Positions 51,220-54,817 of a stretch of 54,817 bases of DNA are shown in pieces. Made by a program: the position numbers and the translations under genes. Origin of the DNA: Parvicella sp963922585 (GTDB lineage Bacteria > Bacteroidota > Bacteroidia > Flavobacteriales_D > Parvicellaceae); the NCBI GenBank assembly GCA_963922585.1, contig CAWUIK010000008.1:1-54817 (forward strand), written 5' to 3'. Every line of letters starts with the position of its first letter. Positions within the stretch are counted from its first letter, which is position 1. Below the pieces are notes generated by a model, which was not told where the DNA came from, made no database searches, and saw nothing but the letters and a program-made list of their open reading frames with translations.

Positions 51220-51906
51220 TTAAACAAGCGCTAGCCAACTTTCGAAAATGGCTCTTCCATCTTCGTTATTAAGCACACTATCAGCGGCTCTTTCTGGGTG
51301 AGGCATCATTCCAAAGACATTTTTCTTTTTGTTGGAAACGCCAGCAATATTTTCAAGAGAACCATTTGGATTACTTTCTGGAGTGATGTTTCCATTTTCA
51401 TCACAATATCTGAATAATACTTGATCGTTGTCGTTGATGGATTTGAGCATGTCTTCTGGTGCATAAAATCTTCCTTCACCATGAGCAATAGGAATTTTAT
51501 ATGAACTAAAGTGATTTAATCTTTTTGTAAGCGCAGCTGTAACAGACTGTGGTTTTAGGTGAACATTTTTACAAATAAATTTCTGTGTATCGTTGTGCAG
51601 CAATGCTCCAGGTAACAATCCTGCTTCTGTCAAAATTTGAAAACCATTACATACACCAAAAACATACCCTCCTTTATCTGCATGTTTGATGACTTCTTCC
51701 ATTACGGGAGAAAATTTAGCAATGGCACCAGATCTCAAATAATCTCCATAAGAAAATCCACCTGGAACTACGATGGCGTCACAACCCTTTAGGTCTTTTT
51801 CTTTGTGCCAAAGATTTACAACTTCATTTCCTAAAATGTCTTGTAAAACATAAATCATGTCCATATCACAATTGGACCCTGGGAATGTGATTACACCAAA
51901 TTTCAT
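51220..51906 (-). CDS. purQ: Phosphoribosylformylglycinamidine synthase, glutaminase subunit PurQ
   Basis: 228 residues. PurQ releases ammonia from glutamine for the synthesis of FGAM by PurL. The triad of class I glutaminases is visible: the cysteine in GGYVFGVCNGFQILTEAG, and the histidine and glutamate in FGMMPHPERAAD. The start KFGVITFPGSNCDMDM is typical. A separate PurQ implies the split PurSQL enzyme; the other subunits are not in this window. Many enterobacteria and some Bacteroidota have a single fused PurL. Confidence 0.95.
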   Translation of the reverse strand: MKFGVITFPGSNCDMDMIYVLQDILGNEVVNLWHKEKDLKGCDAIVVPGGFSYGDYLRSGAIAKFSPVMEEVIKHADKGGYVFGVCNGFQILTEAGLLPGALLHNDTQKFICKNVHLKPQSVTAALTKRLNHFSSYKIPIAHGEGRFYAPEDMLKSINDNDQVLFRYCDENGNITPESNPNGSLENIAGVSNKKKNVFGMMPHPERAADSVLNNEDGRAIFESWLALV

Positions 51907-51941
51907 TTGCTCGTTTTTTTATTTGTAATTGATAACAAATG

Positions 51942-51949
51942 CAAAATTA
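51942..51949 (-). promoter_or_regulatory. -7 box TAATTTTG for purQ
   Basis: Exact TAnnTTTG on the minus strand, 35 bases before the ATG at 51906. Confidence 0.45.
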
Positions 51950-52067
51950 AAAATTAAACGATTAAAAGGAATTTTATCTTGTATAAAGTTATCAAGATTT
52001 ATATATGTTTATGAAAACAGAATCTGATGTTTAAAATGAAGAATAGATTAAGAAAAAAGACAAAATA

Positions 52068-52238
52068 TTAACCAGCAATAATATAATAAGCAAGCATTAG
52101 ATTTAAATCTCCTTGTTCAAAATAGATGCTGATTGAACTTTCATATACTTCACCATCCTCTGCTTCGTATTTTGCATCAGCATAAAACATCTAGTAAACA
52201 CCATCTTCCATATCTACTGGTTCTAGATCAGCATATTA
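52068..52238 (-). pseudogene. Former C-terminal part of the lipoprotein gene, cut off by two stops
   Basis: In the same frame as the gene ending at 52236, codons continue past TAA (52236-52238) for 14 sense codons to TAG (52191-52193) and then 40 sense codons to TAA (52068-52070). The translation (YADLEPVDMEDGVY, then MFYADAKYEAEDGEVY and onward) reads like ordinary protein, which suggests an original gene of about 173 codons. Confidence 0.65.
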
Positions 52239-52589
52239 AGTCTGCTTTAGAGCATCCATTATAAACTCATCTTTGACCAAAACTAGAAGTTCTTCAACAT
52301 CTACGTTGTTCTCAAGTGAATAATCGGAAAGAGTTTTTAAATCATTATTCAATAAGGCTTCTTTAATGACATCCCAATCTTTGTCGTAGTTATATTTTGA
52401 AACGATTTCATTTTCGTCAATAATATCATTAGATATATTTTCATTTAGATTACTTTCAACAGAATCAGTATCTTTAACACTACTATTGTTGTCATTTGTA
52501 GATGATTCTGTATTTTCTTTGTTTTCAGTTTCACAGGAGATAAATCCCAGAGTTGAAATAATTAAGAAAAAAGTAAAAAGGTTTTTCAT
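52236..52589 (-). CDS. Hypothetical lipoprotein, probably truncated
   Basis: 117 residues. The signal peptide ends in a lipobox (LGFISC, C19), followed by an Asn/Ser/Glu-rich linker (20-60) and a helical-looking segment (WDVIKEALLNNDLKTLSDYS...). No family is recognised. The gene starts 5 bases after the OmpA-type lipoprotein gene ends and would be co-transcribed. The frame continues as coding-like sequence beyond the stop, so the protein may be the remaining N-terminal two-thirds of a longer one. Confidence 0.65.
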   Translation of the reverse strand: MKNLFTFFLIISTLGFISCETENKENTESSTNDNNSSVKDTDSVESNLNENISNDIIDENEIVSKYNYDKDWDVIKEALLNNDLKTLSDYSLENNVDVEELLVLVKDEFIMDALKQT

Positions 52590-52594
52590 ATCAC

Positions 52595-53587
52595 TTATTC
52601 GCTAGAAATAATCTTGAACAACTCATCCAAATTAGGAATCAAAATAACTTCAATTCTTCTGTTTTTTGCTTTGTCAGATGGGTCTAAAGGTATGAACTCA
52701 CTTCTTCCAGCAGCAGTAATTTTTGTATTGTCCATTTTACTATTGTCAAGCATAATTTTAACTACGGATGTAGCTCTTAAAACACTCAACTCCCAGTTGT
52801 CTTTAGGATGCGATGAAGATTTTAAAGCATCAGTATCTGTATGACCTTCTACTAGCACTTCTAAATCAGATTGATCTTGTAATACTTTTGCTAATTCTAT
52901 CAAAGCATTTTTACCTTCTTTGTCGATTACCGTGCTTCCAGAAGGGAATAGTAATTTGGCTTCCATGCTTACGTATACCTTTCCATTTTTTTGTTCTACT
53001 GTAAGTCCTTTGTCTGCAAATCCAAGAAGTGCATTGGCAACTTTGTCTTTAAGAGCATTTACGGTTTCATCTTTTTTAGCAATTAAAACTTCTAGTTCGT
53101 TAACTCTTTTTTCTCTTTCTTGTAATTCAAGAGATAATTGATCTAAAGTAATTTTTTTAGCATCAAGTTCTGCTTCCAATTTTTTCAATTCATCTTCTTT
53201 GATTTGAAGTTGTAATTTGGTAGCATTCAAATCATTCATTAATTTTTGATTTTCAATGGCACTACCTTTTTGAAGCGCTTCTAACTGTTCTTGAATTCTC
53301 ATATTCAAGTCATTGATTTTATCATATTGTTGCTCCTTCATTCTTAAGGATTTTCCTAACAAAGTGGTGTCACCTTTTAGTCTGGTAATACTCTCTTGAA
53401 GGTAAGGAATTAATCCTTGAAGTTCTGTGTTTTGTGCTTCTAAGCCGGTTGCTTTAGACTTCAAACTTTCTAACTCTTCAGCACACTGTTTTTGTTTAGT
53501 TTCTAATTCTTGATATTTTCTTGCAGGTACGCAAGCAACCATCAAAGAGACTATAATAAATAATAGGGCAATCCAGTAATTTCTCAT
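52595..53587 (-). CDS. OmpA family lipoprotein with a long coiled coil
   Basis: 330 residues. A lipoprotein signal peptide ends at LMVAC (C19). Residues about 25-190 form an alpha-helical coiled coil with heptad-like Leu/Glu/Lys repeats. The OmpA peptidoglycan-binding domain (about 205-320) has SMEAKLLFPSGSTVIDKEG, VLVEGHTDTDAL and the KAKNRRIEVIL ending. It could span from the outer membrane to the wall. The coiled coil in front of the OmpA domain also occurs in MotB-like and flagellar-independent stator proteins, but no proton channel helix is present here. It starts 15 bases after the peptide-binding protein gene. Confidence 0.9.
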   Translation of the reverse strand: MRNYWIALLFIIVSLMVACVPARKYQELETKQKQCAEELESLKSKATGLEAQNTELQGLIPYLQESITRLKGDTTLLGKSLRMKEQQYDKINDLNMRIQEQLEALQKGSAIENQKLMNDLNATKLQLQIKEDELKKLEAELDAKKITLDQLSLELQEREKRVNELEVLIAKKDETVNALKDKVANALLGFADKGLTVEQKNGKVYVSMEAKLLFPSGSTVIDKEGKNALIELAKVLQDQSDLEVLVEGHTDTDALKSSSHPKDNWELSVLRATSVVKIMLDNSKMDNTKITAAGRSEFIPLDPSDKAKNRRIEVILIPNLDELFKIISSE

Positions 53588-53602
53588 TTTAAAAGATATG
53601 AT

Positions 53603-54817
53603 TTATTTTGATTTAAATACTCTTGTTAAATCTCTGTATTCCATTGCGTTTATTGGAAAAGCAACGATGTTGTTTTGAATTAATCTAATGTATTGATCGT
53701 GAAATAACGGTAAAAAAGCAGCGTCAGCCACTAAGATACTATCGCATTTGTTGTAATACATTTGTTGTTCTTCATTAGACAATGCAGACATCCCTTTTTC
53801 AAAATAGTCATCAAAAACTGGGTTTTTGTATCTTGAAAAATTAGGAAGTGATCTAGCATTTGGATCGTCAGGTACATTTTTTCCATAAAACAACCACAAG
53901 AAGTTAGATGCATCCGGGAAATCTGCTATCCAAGAAGTTCTAGTGAACTCAGTTTGTCCCGTTGCAAATCGTTCGATTAAAACATCAAAAGGTAGTGGTT
54001 CTATTTTAATTGAAATTCCAATGTTTTCTTTCAATTGATTTTGAAGTGCAGCAGCAATAATAGTATTGATTGATCCTCCTTCATTTAGATATAAAGTTAA
54101 TTCGGGGAATCCTTTGCCATTAGGGTAACCAGCAGCAGCCATTAATTTTTTAGCTTCGTCTGGGTTGAACTCAAAACCATCAACTTCGCTATTGTCATAT
54201 TTTCCAAATTTTGGAACCAATCCGTGTTCAGCAGGTTCACCTTCTCCCTTAAGAGTGTATTTAATCAATGCATCTCTATCAATCGCCATATTGAATGCTA
54301 GTCTCACATTTTTGTCTGAAAATATAGGACTGTTAGCATTAAAGGCATAAAATTGAGTGTTTAAACCATTTACTTGTTGGTATTTAAATTCAGGATTTCC
54401 ACCGTTTTGAGCTTCTTCAATACTAACTAATACTGCTTCCATCTCATCAACGGGTAATTTCCATACCATATCAAGGTTATTTTTTCTAAAGTTCGACAAC
54501 TCAGATTTTTTGTCTTTGGTAAATGTAATTTTAACAATATCCAAGTAAGGTAGTTGATTCCCGTGTTCGTCTTTCTCCCAATAGTTTGGGTTTTTCACCA
54601 ATCTTACTTGGGTTCCTTCTGTAATATCATCTATCATAAATGGGCCTGTTCCAACGCATTTTACTCTCATTTCATCTCCATATTTATCATAGGCTTCTTT
54701 TGGGAAAATCACACATGCGCCATGGGCCAATAAACTATTAAACGCAGAGAAAGATGAGGTTAAAGTGATTTTAAGTGTGTAATCATCAACTAACTCAATA
54801 CCTTTTACTTCATTTGC
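53603..54817 (-). CDS. Extracellular solute-binding protein family 5 (peptide ABC transporter), partial
   Basis: The 3' part of a gene; the frame is open to the window edge at 54817, giving 404 codons here. A TTG at 54730 is an internal leucine, not the start. The sequence fits the C-terminal two-thirds of DppA/OppA-type proteins: VKNPNYWEKDEHGNQLPYLD, VRLAFNMAIDRDALI, AAGYPNGKGFPELTL and the late YNKCDSILVADAAFLPLF. Such proteins bind oligopeptides outside the inner membrane and hand them to an ABC importer. The 5' part and signal peptide lie outside. A second peptide uptake route (POT family) is encoded at 22001. Confidence 0.93.
   Translation of the reverse strand, partial: ANEVKGIELVDDYTLKITLTSSFSAFNSLLAHGACVIFPKEAYDKYGDEMRVKCVGTGPFMIDDITEGTQVRLVKNPNYWEKDEHGNQLPYLDIVKITFTKDKKSELSNFRKNNLDMVWKLPVDEMEAVLVSIEEAQNGGNPEFKYQQVNGLNTQFYAFNANSPIFSDKNVRLAFNMAIDRDALIKYTLKGEGEPAEHGLVPKFGKYDNSEVDGFEFNPDEAKKLMAAAGYPNGKGFPELTLYLNEGGSINTIIAAALQNQLKENIGISIKIEPLPFDVLIERFATGQTEFTRTSWIADFPDASNFLWLFYGKNVPDDPNARSLPNFSRYKNPVFDDYFEKGMSALSNEEQQMYYNKCDSILVADAAFLPLFHDQYIRLIQNNIVAFPINAMEYRDLTRVFKSK

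Noticed and set aside
54728..54730. TTG as the start of the solute-binding protein gene
   Set aside because: The frame is open for 29 more codons to the window edge and lacks a signal peptide here, so the true start is outside.

Overview
The window is a 54.8-kb piece of an AT-rich Bacteroidota chromosome, most likely a flavobacterium-like (Flavobacteriia) organism. Evidence read from the sequence: promoters of the TAnnTTTG type instead of Shine-Dalgarno-led starts; Bacteroidota-typical families (DUF2480, DUF2851, type III glutamine synthetase, peptide transporter of the POT family, TPR/propeller/OmpA proteins resembling PorE of the type IX secretion system, and a CHU_C-type gliding/T9SS C-terminal domain); and a eukaryote-like class Ia ribonucleotide reductase R2. 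The genus cannot be fixed from the sequence alone. Almost everything is chromosomal housekeeping; I see no prophage, insertion sequence, CRISPR array or plasmid functions.

Layout. 1-5525 (+): a PAP2 phosphatase fused to a sugar-phosphate transferase, an ECF sigma factor with a membrane protein and a secreted protein in an operon, a cyclase-family enzyme and a small ferredoxin-like-fold protein. 5528-7008 (-): glutathione peroxidase, DUF2480 and a MIP18/SUF-type protein. 7009-7711 is a long non-coding leader with repeats, followed by nrdB-nrdA (+) and an 83-bp perfect tandem duplication that begins in the last codons of nrdA. 11514-16497 (-): a NagB-like/alpha-beta hydrolase fusion, a glycosyltransferase and a PorE-like gene that is split by a probable frameshift. 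16700-21786: apbE (+) facing an nqrM-like gene, then rimM, a winged-helix regulator with a membrane protein, and an M1 aminopeptidase (all -). 22001-24058 (+): a POT-family peptide transporter, then tRNA-Ser(UGA). 24339-25860: an outer-membrane beta-barrel gene with a stop codon in its signal peptide, a four-helix-bundle gene flanked by 151-bp perfect direct repeats, tRNA-Leu(GAG) and a broken duplicate of its 5' half. 25972-28196: sterol-desaturase-family enzyme, SlyD-like isomerase, lipoprotein.

28317-36030 (-) reads as one long operon: DUF2851, RCK potassium channel, RmlD-like reductase, AGCS amino-acid symporter, helix-hairpin-helix protein, apt, acyl-CoA dehydrogenase. 36218-39340 (-) is purM-prfA-pyrF. 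Then come an intact PorE-like gene, glnN, a Ca/Na antiporter with tatA, and mdh (all -). A second ECF sigma factor with a membrane-anchored PKD/CHU_C protein (46298-48216, +) is followed on the minus strand by an AsmA-family protein, purQ, a lipoprotein gene with two in-frame stops, an OmpA-type lipoprotein and the 3' part of a peptide-binding protein that runs off the window.

The most distinctive items are the PAP2-phosphoglycosyl transferase fusion, the NagB-like/hydrolase fusion, the sigma/anti-sigma pair carrying a T9SS-type domain, the repeat-flanked four-helix-bundle gene next to a duplicated tRNA, the nrdA-end tandem repeat, and three reading frames that look broken. All family calls come from motifs and general resemblance read by eye; no database search was run.
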